Assembly: GCF_001640025.1 (NCBI RefSeq)
Contig: NC_031672.1
Coordinates: forward strand, 2,356,001-2,420,000
Origin: Sugiyamaella lignohabitans
Taxonomy: Eukaryota; Ascomycota; Dipodascomycetes; Dipodascales; Trichomonascaceae
DNA length: 64,000 bases
Reading direction: 5' to 3'
Shown: positions 30,565 through 39,948 of the stretch, piece by piece
Numbering within the stretch: the first letter of the stretch is position 1
How the letters are laid out: each line of letters begins with the position of its first letter
Made by a program: the position numbers and the translations under genes
The notes under the pieces: model-generated
What the model was told of the DNA's origin: nothing
Database searches by the model: none
The model's input: only the letters and a program-made list of their open reading frames with translations

Positions 30565-31416
30565 ATGTCAAGATCATCTACGATAGAACTGTGTTTGCTA
30601 GCCATCCTTTCTATTTTGGGGCTGCTTTCCCTCAGAGTGGCTTGGGTCCTCAAATCTGTTGGCTCAAAGGCGGTTCCACGAACTAAGAAGCAAGCTCATC
30701 TCATGGTCCTGCTGGGTTCAGGCAAGTATTTCGTGGTCAATTATCTATTAAAAGACAGTTAAGAGGATATACTAACATCAGATTTAGGCGGGCATACTGG
30801 TGAGATACTGCGATTATTGAAAGATATAGATCTAACCAAGTATCCTCTACGGACATGGGTATACAACCCGGAAGACACGATATCCATAACCAAAGCATTG
30901 AAGTTCGATGAAACCATAAGTAATGGCAAGGGCCAATGTCGCACCTTCCAGATCCCTCGAGCAAGAGCTGTCGGACAAAGCTGGTCGTCAACGTGTATCA
31001 CCAGCCTGATCAGTCTACGAGCCTGTTTTGGTCTCCTTCTCACTAAACCCAATGTCGTAAGTTAGACACCTATTATCTAGGCTCATAAGTACCCACCTCT
31101 TCAATCATTGAAACTAATCATTACTAGATCGTAACTAATGGACCCGGAACCAGTGTCATGCTCTGTGGAGCTGCGTTTCTCTTAAAAGTATGTAAATTAT
31201 TACAGTCAAAAGAATTGGTTTGCTCTCATACTAACATCCAAATAGATCATTGGTCTCTGCTCAACGCGAATTGTATTTATAGAGTCACTGGCCCGTGTCA
31301 ACAGCCTGTCCCTGTCTGGCAAGATTCTATTTCTCCTAGCGGACCGTTTCATAGTCCAATGGCCTCAACTGGCCCAAAAATACCCGGGAGCTGAGTACTA
31401 TGGTATCCTGGTTTAA
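30565..31416 (+). CDS. ALG14: UDP-GlcNAc transferase subunit Alg14, four exons
   Basis: Exons 30565-30721, 30788-31056, 31128-31187 and 31246-31416 give 218 residues. Residues 8-30 form a single membrane anchor (ELCLLAILSILGLLSLRVAWVL). The splice at exon 1/2 builds VLLGSGGHTGEILRLL, the conserved Alg14 loop; later junctions give KPNVIVTNGPGTSVMLC and FLLKIIGLCSTRIVFIESLARV, and the end reads VQWPQLAQKYPGAEYYGILV, all typical of the family. Alg14 anchors Alg13 at the ER, and together they add the second GlcNAc to dolichol-PP-GlcNAc. The first intron begins with GC rather than GT. Three introns in so short a yeast gene is unusual. Confidence 0.94.
30722..30787 (+). other. ALG14 intron 1, GC-AG type
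   Basis: 66 bases, 5' GCAAGT, branch TACTAAC at 30770-30776, acceptor TTTAG at 30783-30787. An earlier CAG (30779-30781) would keep frame but add two residues inside the conserved GSGGHTG loop, so the second AG is preferred. Confidence 0.88.
31057..31127 (+). other. ALG14 intron 2
   Basis: 71 bases, 5' GTAAGT, branch-like ACTAAT ten bases before the TAG acceptor. Confidence 0.9.
31188..31245 (+). other. ALG14 intron 3
   Basis: 58 bases, 5' GTATGT, branch TACTAAC at 31229-31235, acceptor ATAG. Confidence 0.92.
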
Positions 31417-31450
31417 TCTCTGCTCTTTATTTATTCCAGGTGCCAGACCT

Positions 31451-31504
31451 GCCTCCGGCGGCTGGGGCTCCGCCCCAGACCCCGTGGCTCCTGCGAAGCA
31501 GGAG
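31451..31504 (+). repeat. GC-rich repeat, single left arm
   Basis: Solo left arm starting 35 bases after the ALG14 stop. The second hairpin is CTCCTGC-GAA-GCAGGAG. Confidence 0.88.
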
Positions 31505-31953
31505 ATTTACTCCTCGTTGCCCTGTTCAATTGAGTCTGTGCTCGCTGGTTGCTAGGATCATATCAACGGCACCTTCCCAACACACAACTTTTGTCAAATG
31601 TCGTCGCTTCGTTCAATTTTGGTTCTAATACGCCACATGCTCCGCCAGAGCTCAAAAAACTCGGTCTTTATCACGAAACCAGTATCTAACTCTTAACTCA
31701 CTTGAACAGCCTTAGAAGCGAGTACTACAGAGTACTCTAAACCTGTCAAAATGTCCAGAACGAGCCCAATATCACTTCTAATAGAGAATTATTTTTCGCG
31801 GAACCGGTCCATATCACGTGAGATTGGACCCTGAAATGCGATAATGCAGCCTGTTATCTAGGGAAGTGCTGATAACGCATACGGATATATCGTCCGCCGC
31901 CTTGTCTTTTCCCCCAACAAAGGAATTATTTGACAAGTATTAAGGAATCTATA
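31505..31953. other. intergenic, upstream of EGH1
   Basis: About 450 bases with no gene. A CACGTG box at 31815-31820 is 134 bases from the EGH1 ATG. Confidence 0.5.
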
Positions 31954-34185
31954 ATGCCTTATTCACTTGTAGTAGACGAGCTTGGCAACTTTAGAGATGG
32001 CAAGAATAGAGTGGTCGTATTAAGAGGTATCAACCTAGATGGAAGCTCGAAATTGCCAGCCAAGCCACCATTGACGACCTATACTCCTGTTGATGAGACT
32101 AACCCGAATGACCCGTTCTGGGATGGTGACAATGTATCATTTATCGGACGTCCTTTAGACTTGGAAGAAGCTCCTGAACATTTGGAACGTATTCGGTCCT
32201 GGGGATATAATACTATACGATATCTGTATTCTTGGGAAGCTATTGAACATAGTGGTCCTGGCATCTATGACGACGATTTTATTGACTATTCTATCAAAGT
32301 GTTGAAATTGCTGAAATCATATGGCTTTTATATCATTCTTGACCCTCATCAAGACGTTTGGGGTCGTTATTCTGGCGGTTCAGGTGCTCCATTATGGACC
32401 TATTATCTGGTTGGCATGGATCCCAAGACATTTACTGTCACTAATGCCGCATTTGTTCAGAATTTGTTTCCAAAGGAAGAAGGAGGTCCTGAGAACTTTC
32501 CCAAAATGTTCTGGGCTACTAACTATTACCGTTTTGTATGTCAGGTAATGTTTACATTGTTTTTCGCAGGTCGCCACTTTGCACCAAATGCCATTGTAAA
32601 CGGCAAGAACATCCAGGATTATTTACAGGATAGTTTGTTGGATGCAATGATATATTTCTACAAACAAATTGAAGAGAAAGCAGGTGAACTCTATGAGATC
32701 GATGAAGTAAATGGTGGAGGAGGAATTTTAGGCTCGGAAACACTTAATGAGCCCAACCCAGGTTTGGCTGGGTTTAAAGACATAGGAGTTGTGCCTAAAA
32801 CGCAAAATTTGAAATTGGGGACTACTCCTACTGCTTTTCAATCGATGTTACTAGCTTCAGGACATGCTGTGACTGTTGAGAACTATGAATTTGGAAGTTT
32901 AGGACCCAAACGTGTGGGTACCAAATCTGTGGATCCCAAGGGTGTCAGTGTATGGTGCACAGATAACAAGTATGATTTGAAGTATGGATGGGAAAGATCC
33001 AGTACTTGGAAACTTGGTGAATGTATATGGGCACAACATGGAGTGTGGGATCCTCAATCTTTGAAGCTTCTAAAGCCAGAATACTTTGCATTTGACCATC
33101 AAGGTAAAGAAATCGATGATGACCAGTTTGTCAATATTTATTTCGTTGAGTACTGGACAAGCTTCTACAGAGCTCATAGACAGCACCTACCACCGCAGCT
33201 GTACTTGATGTGTCAACCACCAGTTCTAGCACTTCCACCCAACTTAAAGGGAACAGATCTTATTGACAACCGAGTAGTGTATGCACCACACTTTTACGAC
33301 GGCATTACGTTGATGCTTAAACGATGGAGCAGAGTATGGAATGTAGATACTTTGGGATATATTCGTGGTAAGTATTCAAGTCCTATATTTGCAATCAAGC
33401 TTGGAGAATCCAACATCCGGAAGTGTCTACAGGAGCAGTTCTCAGAGATTAAAGCAGAAGGACGTGAATATATGGGTAGTATAGCCAGTTTCATGACCGA
33501 AACAGGGATTCCATTTGACATGGATAATCGCAAGGCTTATTCCGACGGTGACTACAGTTCGCAGATTGCTGCTCTTGATACCACTAGCTCAGCAGTTGAA
33601 GCGTCCAACTTCAACGTGGCATTTTGGGGATATACGACACTGAACAAACATGAACGAGGTGATTTCTGGAATGGAGAAGATTTCAGTTTCTGGAGTAGTG
33701 ACTCGAATGGACCGAAACCAGAGTCTAAGAAAGTGGCCTTGAATGATGAGCATGATTCTGACAGTTCTGTTTTGACGCGAGTACGTACTGAAGTTTCCAA
33801 CCAAGCCAGTGTTGAAACCCTTGGACCACGTAAGAAACGTAGCACCAGTGGTGTTCGAGCCGTCGCGGCCATTCTTCGACCGTTCCCCTTGTCGATTGTA
33901 GGAACCATACACTCGTACTCGTTTGACCTCCAGAAATCTACCTTCAGACTGACAATCAATGCGGAGCGGGCTCCACAGAAAGAAACTCCCACCGAAATAT
34001 ACGTACCAGAATACCACTTTTCGGCAGAAGACATGGCAGTTGAAGTAACAAGTGGCCGTTGGGTCTACGACTTGGACACACAGGTCCTCTCGTGGTGGCA
34101 TGCCGAGACAGACAAACAAACAATCCAGATCCAATCTAGCGAAGACATTGCCTCGTCCAGTGGATGTTCCTGCTGTATCATGTAA
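31954..34185 (+). CDS. EGH1: steryl-beta-glucosidase Egh1 (GH5 family)
   Basis: 743 residues from the ATG at 31954 (the preceding open codons have no ATG). The GH5 barrel is visible: LRGINLDGSSKLP near the N-terminus, WGYNTIRYLYSWEAIE, DPHQDVWGRYSGGSGAP, then the acid/base Glu in SETLNEPNPG and the likely nucleophile Glu in MTETGIPFD. S. cerevisiae Egh1 (about 764 residues) hydrolyses ergosteryl-beta-glucoside and related glycolipids. The last residues are GCSCCIM: the final four have the CaaX form with Met, which favours farnesylation, and neighbouring Cys could be acylated. The protein could thus be membrane-bound by lipid; this is inference. It converges on TAF10 with one repeat element in between. 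Confidence 0.92.
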   Translation: MPYSLVVDELGNFRDGKNRVVVLRGINLDGSSKLPAKPPLTTYTPVDETNPNDPFWDGDNVSFIGRPLDLEEAPEHLERIRSWGYNTIRYLYSWEAIEHSGPGIYDDDFIDYSIKVLKLLKSYGFYIILDPHQDVWGRYSGGSGAPLWTYYLVGMDPKTFTVTNAAFVQNLFPKEEGGPENFPKMFWATNYYRFVCQVMFTLFFAGRHFAPNAIVNGKNIQDYLQDSLLDAMIYFYKQIEEKAGELYEIDEVNGGGGILGSETLNEPNPGLAGFKDIGVVPKTQNLKLGTTPTAFQSMLLASGHAVTVENYEFGSLGPKRVGTKSVDPKGVSVWCTDNKYDLKYGWERSSTWKLGECIWAQHGVWDPQSLKLLKPEYFAFDHQGKEIDDDQFVNIYFVEYWTSFYRAHRQHLPPQLYLMCQPPVLALPPNLKGTDLIDNRVVYAPHFYDGITLMLKRWSRVWNVDTLGYIRGKYSSPIFAIKLGESNIRKCLQEQFSEIKAEGREYMGSIASFMTETGIPFDMDNRKAYSDGDYSSQIAALDTTSSAVEASNFNVAFWGYTTLNKHERGDFWNGEDFSFWSSDSNGPKPESKKVALNDEHDSDSSVLTRVRTEVSNQASVETLGPRKKRSTSGVRAVAAILRPFPLSIVGTIHSYSFDLQKSTFRLTINAERAPQKETPTEIYVPEYHFSAEDMAVEVTSGRWVYDLDTQVLSWWHAETDKQTIQIQSSEDIASSSGCSCCIM

Positions 34186-34281
34186 TCCACCGTCTCTAAC
34201 CTCCTTTCGCAACAATGAGGGTCTGCATCCAGCTTCACTAGCTCTAATACAATCCATTCTGACCATCCACCTAACGGGTCT

Positions 34282-34419
34282 GCCTCCGGCGGCTGGGGCT
34301 CTGCCCCAGACCCCGTGGCTCCTCTCACTTCGCTCGAGTCGGTTCGTCGGGGGTCCCCTAGCAATCTCCTGCGAAGCAGGAGCTACGGGGTCTGGGGCAG
34401 AGCCCCAGCCGCCGGAGGC
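34282..34419. repeat. GC-rich inverted-repeat element, standard 138-bp form
   Basis: Left arm with CTCGAG-type, right arm with CTCCTGC-type hairpin; the core reads CCCCTAGCAATCTCC. It is nearly identical to the copies at 35539 and 39811. It sits between convergent EGH1 and TAF10. Confidence 0.95.
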
Positions 34420-34473
34420 AGAGTCACCAACACCTGATCTAGTAACATTAAATAAGTTAAGAATCTACACAAA

Positions 34474-35379
34474 CTAGCGGTAGAAGTCCGGGGTTCGGAT
34501 ATTAACACCATATTCAGACAGAGCATTGCCCAAATCTTCCATGGTGAGAACCAGTTTGCCCTGGTTTCCTGGTGGGCCCGGTGCTGTTGAGCCTGTGGAC
34601 GCACCGCCAGCTTGAGCTCCCGCGGCCCCAGACATGCCTGCCATGAGAGCTCTAGCACGAGCTTGGGGATTGGACGAGTTGGATACTGAAGTTGCTGACC
34701 GGATACGCGAGTACTGGTATGCGTCCGAGGCAATATCCGACACGAACTTTTGAGTTGCAAGTGCCAGTAGTCGTTTAATCCGTCTGTCTGAAGTCTCAAA
34801 ACCGGCTTTCGCGAGATAAAAGTCTGTCACCGCGTCAGGGATAATTGGCGCATACTCGTCCATGGAGTTCAGCAGCTCCTTCAGACTCTTGTCTTTTCTT
34901 TGTAATGGAATTGGATGGATGATTGGTCTCGTGGGCTCTTCTCTCTCGTTTTTCGTTTCTTCAGCTCCTTCAGCTCCTTCTTCTTCTGCTTCTTCATCTT
35001 CGTCTTCATCTGGTTTAATAATATCTTCTTCATCAATATCGACATCCTCGCCGTTACCGTTACCGTTCTCACCTGCATCTGCTGCATCCTGGCCCTGTTT
35101 ATCGGTCTGTGATTCAGTTTTCTCATCGGCCCCTTCCTCGTCACCACCTGCGGACGTAGCAGAGGTCTCCTGAGGTGCTGTACTCTCACTAGCTTCTGTT
35201 GTTGCTGTGTTCTCAGCAGGCTCGCTGCTTCCGGTCTCTTGATTCTCTGCATCTGCGTTCACAGCAGGTCCACTTTCAGTTCCAATGGCTGGACCAGCTT
35301 CTCCAGCAGTTTCTGTGTCCTCCACTGCCTGCTCTTCGACCTCAACCGGGTCTTTCATTTCCACATCGTCCCCACTCAT
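34474..35379 (-). CDS. TAF10: TFIID/SAGA subunit Taf10
   Basis: 301 residues. Residues 1 to about 155 are acidic and low-complexity (Glu/Ala/Thr/Gly). The histone-fold domain follows: LKELLNSMDEYAPIIPDAVTDFYLAKAGFETSDRRIKRLLALATQKFVSDIASDAYQYSRIR matches Taf10. A Gly/Ala/Pro-rich linker precedes the terminal helix KLVLTMEDLGNALSEYGVNIRTPDFYR, also highly typical. Taf10 is shared by TFIID and SAGA and pairs through its histone fold with Taf8 or Spt7. The acidic extension is larger than in S. cerevisiae. A TCACGTGA-type box lies 78 bases before the ATG. Confidence 0.95.
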   Translation of the reverse strand: MSGDDVEMKDPVEVEEQAVEDTETAGEAGPAIGTESGPAVNADAENQETGSSEPAENTATTEASESTAPQETSATSAGGDEEGADEKTESQTDKQGQDAADAGENGNGNGEDVDIDEEDIIKPDEDEDEEAEEEGAEGAEETKNEREEPTRPIIHPIPLQRKDKSLKELLNSMDEYAPIIPDAVTDFYLAKAGFETSDRRIKRLLALATQKFVSDIASDAYQYSRIRSATSVSNSSNPQARARALMAGMSGAAGAQAGGASTGSTAPGPPGNQGKLVLTMEDLGNALSEYGVNIRTPDFYR

Positions 35380-35538
35380 ATCTATAGTAACCTTTCGTCT
35401 TCGCTAATGTTGGCGATGCTCGACGGATCATCTTTCAACTTCACGAGTTCTGCCGTCACGTGACCGCTCCACTCTTTCCGCGGAATTTCCATTTTGGGGA
35501 GCCAGGGTCCTCTTCCCGGTCTACTTGTAACGGGCTCT

Positions 35539-35676
35539 GCCTCCGGCGGCTGGGGCTACGCCCCAGACCCCGTGGCTCCTCTCGCTTCGCTCGAGTCGGT
35601 TCGTCGGGGGTCCCCTAGCAATCTCCTGCGAAGCAGGAGCTACGGGGTCTGGGGCGGAGCCCCAGCCGCCGGAGGC
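35539..35676. repeat. GC-rich inverted-repeat element, standard 138-bp form
   Basis: Differs from the copy at 34282 at only a few positions (for example loop TAC instead of TCT). It lies 160 bases upstream of the TAF10 ATG. Confidence 0.95.
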
Positions 35677-36245
35677 ACCAGCGCCCGACCCCGTTGCTCC
35701 CGGCCGACCTGTCTTTCAGTAGCAAAATGTTTTGAGTATCGGCGGCGGATGATAGAGGCATTATCCTAATTCTGAGAGAGAACAATCTCGATACTTGCTA
35801 GATCTCTCTCTGTTGAAATAGATATATTAGTTTGGCATCAGATGGCGTCCCTGATGGCAGTTTACATCGCTATTATGGTCAGCTGTAGAATAATAATAAA
35901 ATAATATATTAATACAAAGAGTTCAATACAATAATACCGATACCAAAAACAATCAAACAATCTCATCCATGGTAATCATAAGTCTAGTTGAAGTGTGGGT
36001 TGTCAAGTTCAATCAATCAAGTGTGCAGTAAACATCAGCCAGTTTAGCCACTGTTCATTGTACCTTTCTGTCAACTTCATGAGGGATGAAGGACTGTTGA
36101 ACAACTCAATTAATCCCAGTAGACCAGGTCGAAATTTCATCAAATGATTCGTTGACTCAAAAACTTGAATACCTGAATTAGATGTCATGGGCAGGGTGGA
36201 ACTATTAAGGTTCATTGATCAGGTATCTTGATAAAGGAAAATATA

Positions 36246-36467
36246 CCTAGGTCCCAAGTTTGCTTGTAGTCTCGTCGTCCGTCCATGAGAATTGTGACTC
36301 TTGAATTCCAATCCAAAATGTCGCTAAGGAAGCGCCGTAAATGGATGGATTCAAGAATTTCCAGGAGTAGACTGGCAAGGAGCCAGTGCTACCGTAGTCG
36401 AACTGTCTAAATCGTCAGCTACCCGCGGTGTGCGAAGCGACAGATGAAGTGAACAACAAGGGACGAT
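36246..36467 (-). other. conserved block in 3' flank of PIPK-like gene, copy 2
   Basis: Matches about 18750-18970 of copy 1 well above the surrounding flank, including GGCGCTTCCTTAGCGACATT and the TTCGACTACGGTAG word. It shows no open frame common to both copies. Confidence 0.55.
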
Positions 36468-36791
36468 GAACCAATTGCAAACTTAGGGCCGGTAAACCAA
36501 TGAATAATGGACGAATTAAGGACTCGGGATGACCTCAACTGAATCGCCCATCCGAAAGGAAATCGAGATGACTACCAATCTAATAGTGCCAGATGTGGAT
36601 CCATGACAACAAGGAATCAGGAATTAAAAGCCCAGTGGAAATAAACTCTCAAACAATGAGATAGACAAACCATGGACTACCAGTCTCAACTAGTATTGGC
36701 CTTCAAGTAGAAGGAGTTGACAGACAAGGTAATAAATAACCTCGAAATCCGCCAAACTGGCCAACGACCCGCACAGCATGAAGGAATGAAC

Positions 36792-38714
36792 TTAACAACG
36801 TGTGACCACTGACCCGCCAGGTCCAGAGACCATGGCAGATTGAATGAAATTAAGGAACTTCATTCCATACTGGTGAGGGGGAACAACTTCCATAGTGGAG
36901 TTATCAGATAATAGTCGTCTGATATTACTCTCCACTCTCTTGCGCCGACTAAACGGGCAAAGGGTATCAATCATACCCGTAACAGGTCGTTGTTCACCAG
37001 TATGAGGGTCACACTCAAGTCCAACCATCAATGAATAATTGGTAATGCCATGCTTCTTCAACAGGTCGACATCTTTTCTAAGCTGACTCATGAACTCATC
37101 TTGCTCGTCTCTCTCCACAGAGATAGAACCATTGGGATTCATATGAGCCATATTCTTCATGATAACAAAATGAGTCTCCTTGCCATCAATGTGAATGGTG
37201 TAATGACCAAGGTAGAATGGGAGCTGAGTGGTGGGATTCTCCTTGACACGATAATAATACTCGTCCAAGAACTCGTAACTACCCATGAGTTTATGCTCCT
37301 TGCATTGAATGGTCTTAATAATGTACTTGGCATCAGGAGTGACCAAGTTGCCTCCATCCGAATGGGAGTTGACCAGATCAGAATCCATAAAGGAACTCAA
37401 AAGATCTCGATGTGAGATTCCACAAAGTGTACGAATGTTGTCGTAAACCAATGGTGAATGAACTTCAATAATAGATCCGTCGCCAAGGCGGTATTTCTTA
37501 AGTCCCATCATCACATAGGGGAGGGTGACCTCGGGATCAATCAATCGAGGATTAGCATAAATTGCTGTTTGGATTCCCTTGAACATAAGAGCAGACTTGG
37601 AAATAGGAGCCCGCTTATGAATCGCAAACTTTCTTTTAAAAGAGCTGACTTTGGATTTCAGCTTCTGTTTCAAAAATGACCCCTTGTCATCAGTTACGTC
37701 GATAATAGGGATGTCCAAATTTTCAATGATGTCAGGAACAAAATAAGAGGTGTCGTCCTCAGGCCATGACAATGGTTTTCCTGCCTCGACCAGAGACTCA
37801 GCATGGGGTTCCTCAGCATCAAGTGCCTGACAGGTCTTCTCAATGGAAGTGACTTTGGAAACAAGATTGTCAACAGCAGAATCTGTTCTGGCAAAGGCTT
37901 GGTTTGCGGGATAAGGGATTCTCGCAACAATATCGCGATAAGATCGCTCAAATTTGGCAAGCTTCTCAAGAACAGAGATGCCGGATGAAGTAGTCTCAAA
38001 AGAAGGAGCAGCAAGTTCATCGTCGGTGGAATCCACCAAAGTGTCATCGCCAGAAGTGGTTGGCTCGACGACTGAAGACTCAATGACAGCCTCAGGAGTA
38101 TCCAATAACTCGGTTGAGATCTCGTATGGGTTTTCTCCATCTGGATTAATCAAATCAATGTAGTCCGAAGCACTGTAAACTGGCCAGTGGGGACAATCAG
38201 CTTCGTCGGACTCGGAGTCACCGTCAGGATTAATCAAATGAATGTAATCCGAAGCACTGTAAACCGGCCAGTGAGGACACTCATCTTCGTCGGACTCAAA
38301 GTCATCCGAGTAGATTGAGGCGGTATCATCACCATCTTCCTCAAAGTCAATGGGTTTATTCTCCAAATTAAAATCATCGCAATCCTCAGAAACATCCAAA
38401 GTCTCAATTGATTCAACAGTAACGTCAGAATCAACGGGGCAATGAGAAGGAATAAAATCTTGGTGATAATCAAAGGCAGAGAGTCTGGCGGGGCGGTGGG
38501 AGAACTTGTGATTGGGGTTCTCAGCCATGAACTGATCGTACTTCTCCAAAGCACGAATAACGGCAGGAGAACGTTTAAAGTAGAGGTTCAAATCCAATTC
38601 CTCTTCGTCACTGTCACCAAACTCAGAAGAGCTCAAAGACGATTCATAACGGTCAAGCTCACCCTGCTCAGGAGGGAAGCAAAAATCAGAGTCAAGTTGA
38701 CCCAAAGAACCCAT
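36792..38714 (-). CDS. PIPK-domain-like protein, copy 2
   Basis: 640 residues, 28 more than copy 1 because of an in-frame tandem duplication of the block ESDE-D/A-ECPHWPVYSASDYI-H/D-LINPDG in the acidic N-terminal half. Otherwise about 24 residues differ over 612, mainly in the N-terminal region and around SHSDGGNLVTP and DEQDEFMSQL. The predicted ATP-site Lys (YIIKTI) and the MIDTLCPF Asp are kept; the DLKGS and MDYSLL motifs are degenerate as in copy 1. Both frames are intact, so neither copy is an obvious pseudogene. Function unknown. Confidence 0.75.
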   Translation of the reverse strand: MGSLGQLDSDFCFPPEQGELDRYESSLSSSEFGDSDEEELDLNLYFKRSPAVIRALEKYDQFMAENPNHKFSHRPARLSAFDYHQDFIPSHCPVDSDVTVESIETLDVSEDCDDFNLENKPIDFEEDGDDTASIYSDDFESDEDECPHWPVYSASDYIHLINPDGDSESDEADCPHWPVYSASDYIDLINPDGENPYEISTELLDTPEAVIESSVVEPTTSGDDTLVDSTDDELAAPSFETTSSGISVLEKLAKFERSYRDIVARIPYPANQAFARTDSAVDNLVSKVTSIEKTCQALDAEEPHAESLVEAGKPLSWPEDDTSYFVPDIIENLDIPIIDVTDDKGSFLKQKLKSKVSSFKRKFAIHKRAPISKSALMFKGIQTAIYANPRLIDPEVTLPYVMMGLKKYRLGDGSIIEVHSPLVYDNIRTLCGISHRDLLSSFMDSDLVNSHSDGGNLVTPDAKYIIKTIQCKEHKLMGSYEFLDEYYYRVKENPTTQLPFYLGHYTIHIDGKETHFVIMKNMAHMNPNGSISVERDEQDEFMSQLRKDVDLLKKHGITNYSLMVGLECDPHTGEQRPVTGMIDTLCPFSRRKRVESNIRRLLSDNSTMEVVPPHQYGMKFLNFIQSAMVSGPGGSVVTRC

Positions 38715-38941
38715 CTTTTCAATAAAACAGGTGGAAATAAAAACAATTGTTGAAAAACGCTGGTTAAAAAAGATCTTGAAACAATACTGGTGTGCAAACT
38801 TAGCAGTCAGAGTTGTTCTAACAGACGAAGAAGAAAAAAGAAGAAGAACAGACGGAACTGGGAGTTCCCAGTCATTATATGTGCAACCACCACCAAAATT
38901 ATGGGTCGAAAATCAAATGACCAACTCGGGTCCCCCATAAC

Positions 38942-39378
38942 AAAACTACACTAGCACCGAGCCACCGGCCCCGAGTAACGTCCACTATTCAGATCCACAA
39001 AACCCCATCGCAATTCGCCCCATATTTTCCCTACCAGTGAACATTGCAACCCCGGATTCCTGTGCCCCACAAACAGGCTATCTCAGGGGAACACTCTAAT
39101 TTCCTTATCGCGTCACGTGATAGACACACTAGTTCCCCCTGAATAATCTTAGCGGGGGTCGAGACCTTGTATCTCTAAGCAATTTGGGACTAGTTTTTTC
39201 TTTCTTTTTCTCGTAAATTCAGCCCATTTTAATTTGCTCACCGGGGTATCAACCCACTCACCCTTCCCCTATGGCAGAAACAGCCCGCAGTTTCTACTCA
39301 GTCACCTGTCAGGTCCGCGGAGTCACTTCTTCTTCGCCAAACCTGCAACCATCGTGACGGTTCAGGGGGAGGGCAATT
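38942..39378. other. intergenic, no gene supported
   Basis: About 440 bases between the PIPK-like unit and the next repeat. CACGTG at 39114-39119. Nothing else was recognised. Confidence 0.5.
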
Positions 39379-39516
39379 GCCTCCGGCGGCTGGGGCTCCG
39401 CCCCAGACCCCGTAGCTCCTGCTTCGCAGGAGTTCTCTGGGGTACCCCCGACGGACCGACTCGAGCGAAGCGAGAGGAGCCACGGGGTCTGGGGCAGAGC
39501 CCCAGCCGCCGGAGGC
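39379..39516. repeat. GC-rich inverted-repeat element, standard 138-bp form, reversed
   Basis: Its reverse complement aligns without gaps to the 138-bp copies at 34282, 35539 and 39811. The asymmetric hairpin pair shows that it is inserted in the opposite orientation to them. Confidence 0.94.
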
Positions 39517-39810
39517 AGGACCCACCCTCCATCCCCAAACCCGGTGCCAAGAACCATTTTTAGCGGTTTCGCAAACAAAGAGAAGCTTGCATGGAGTCAA
39601 GGGTCTAACCCCTGATCAGCACACATGCATCGGCATCGACGGTCGCTGCAATGCCCCTCATTTGTCCCTGCGTCAGTGGATCCGTGAAGTTTGCTCATAA
39701 GCCACTCACTGAGCACGGTCACCGGCGGTTGCGGTGCCTAAGGATCGCAGGAGCAATGATAAAACCTTATTTGGAACACCACCGCCCTGAGGATCATGGG
39801 GATGGGTTCT

Positions 39811-39948
39811 GCCTCCGGCGGCTGGGGCTCTGCCCCAGACCCCGTGGCTCCTCTCGCTTCGCTCGAGTCGGTTCCTTAGGGGTTCCCTAGCAATCTCCTG
39901 CGAAGCAGGAGCTACGGGGTCTGGGGCAGAGCCCCAGCCGCCGGAGGC
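39811..39948. repeat. GC-rich inverted-repeat element, standard 138-bp form
   Basis: Same subfamily as 34282 and 35539, with a small change in the core (CCTTAGGGGTTCCCTAGC). It lies about 470 bases upstream of the GLR1 ATG. Confidence 0.95.

Larger units (their letters stand above)
35890..38941 (-). repeat. duplicated segment, copy 2 (PIPK-like gene unit)
   Basis: Inverted counterpart of 16350-19318. The 5' flank shares a palindromic CTGGGAACTCCCAG and a run of TTCTTCTTC-like bases before the ATG. Its 3' flank (35890-36791) is more divergent than the coding part. Confidence 0.85.
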
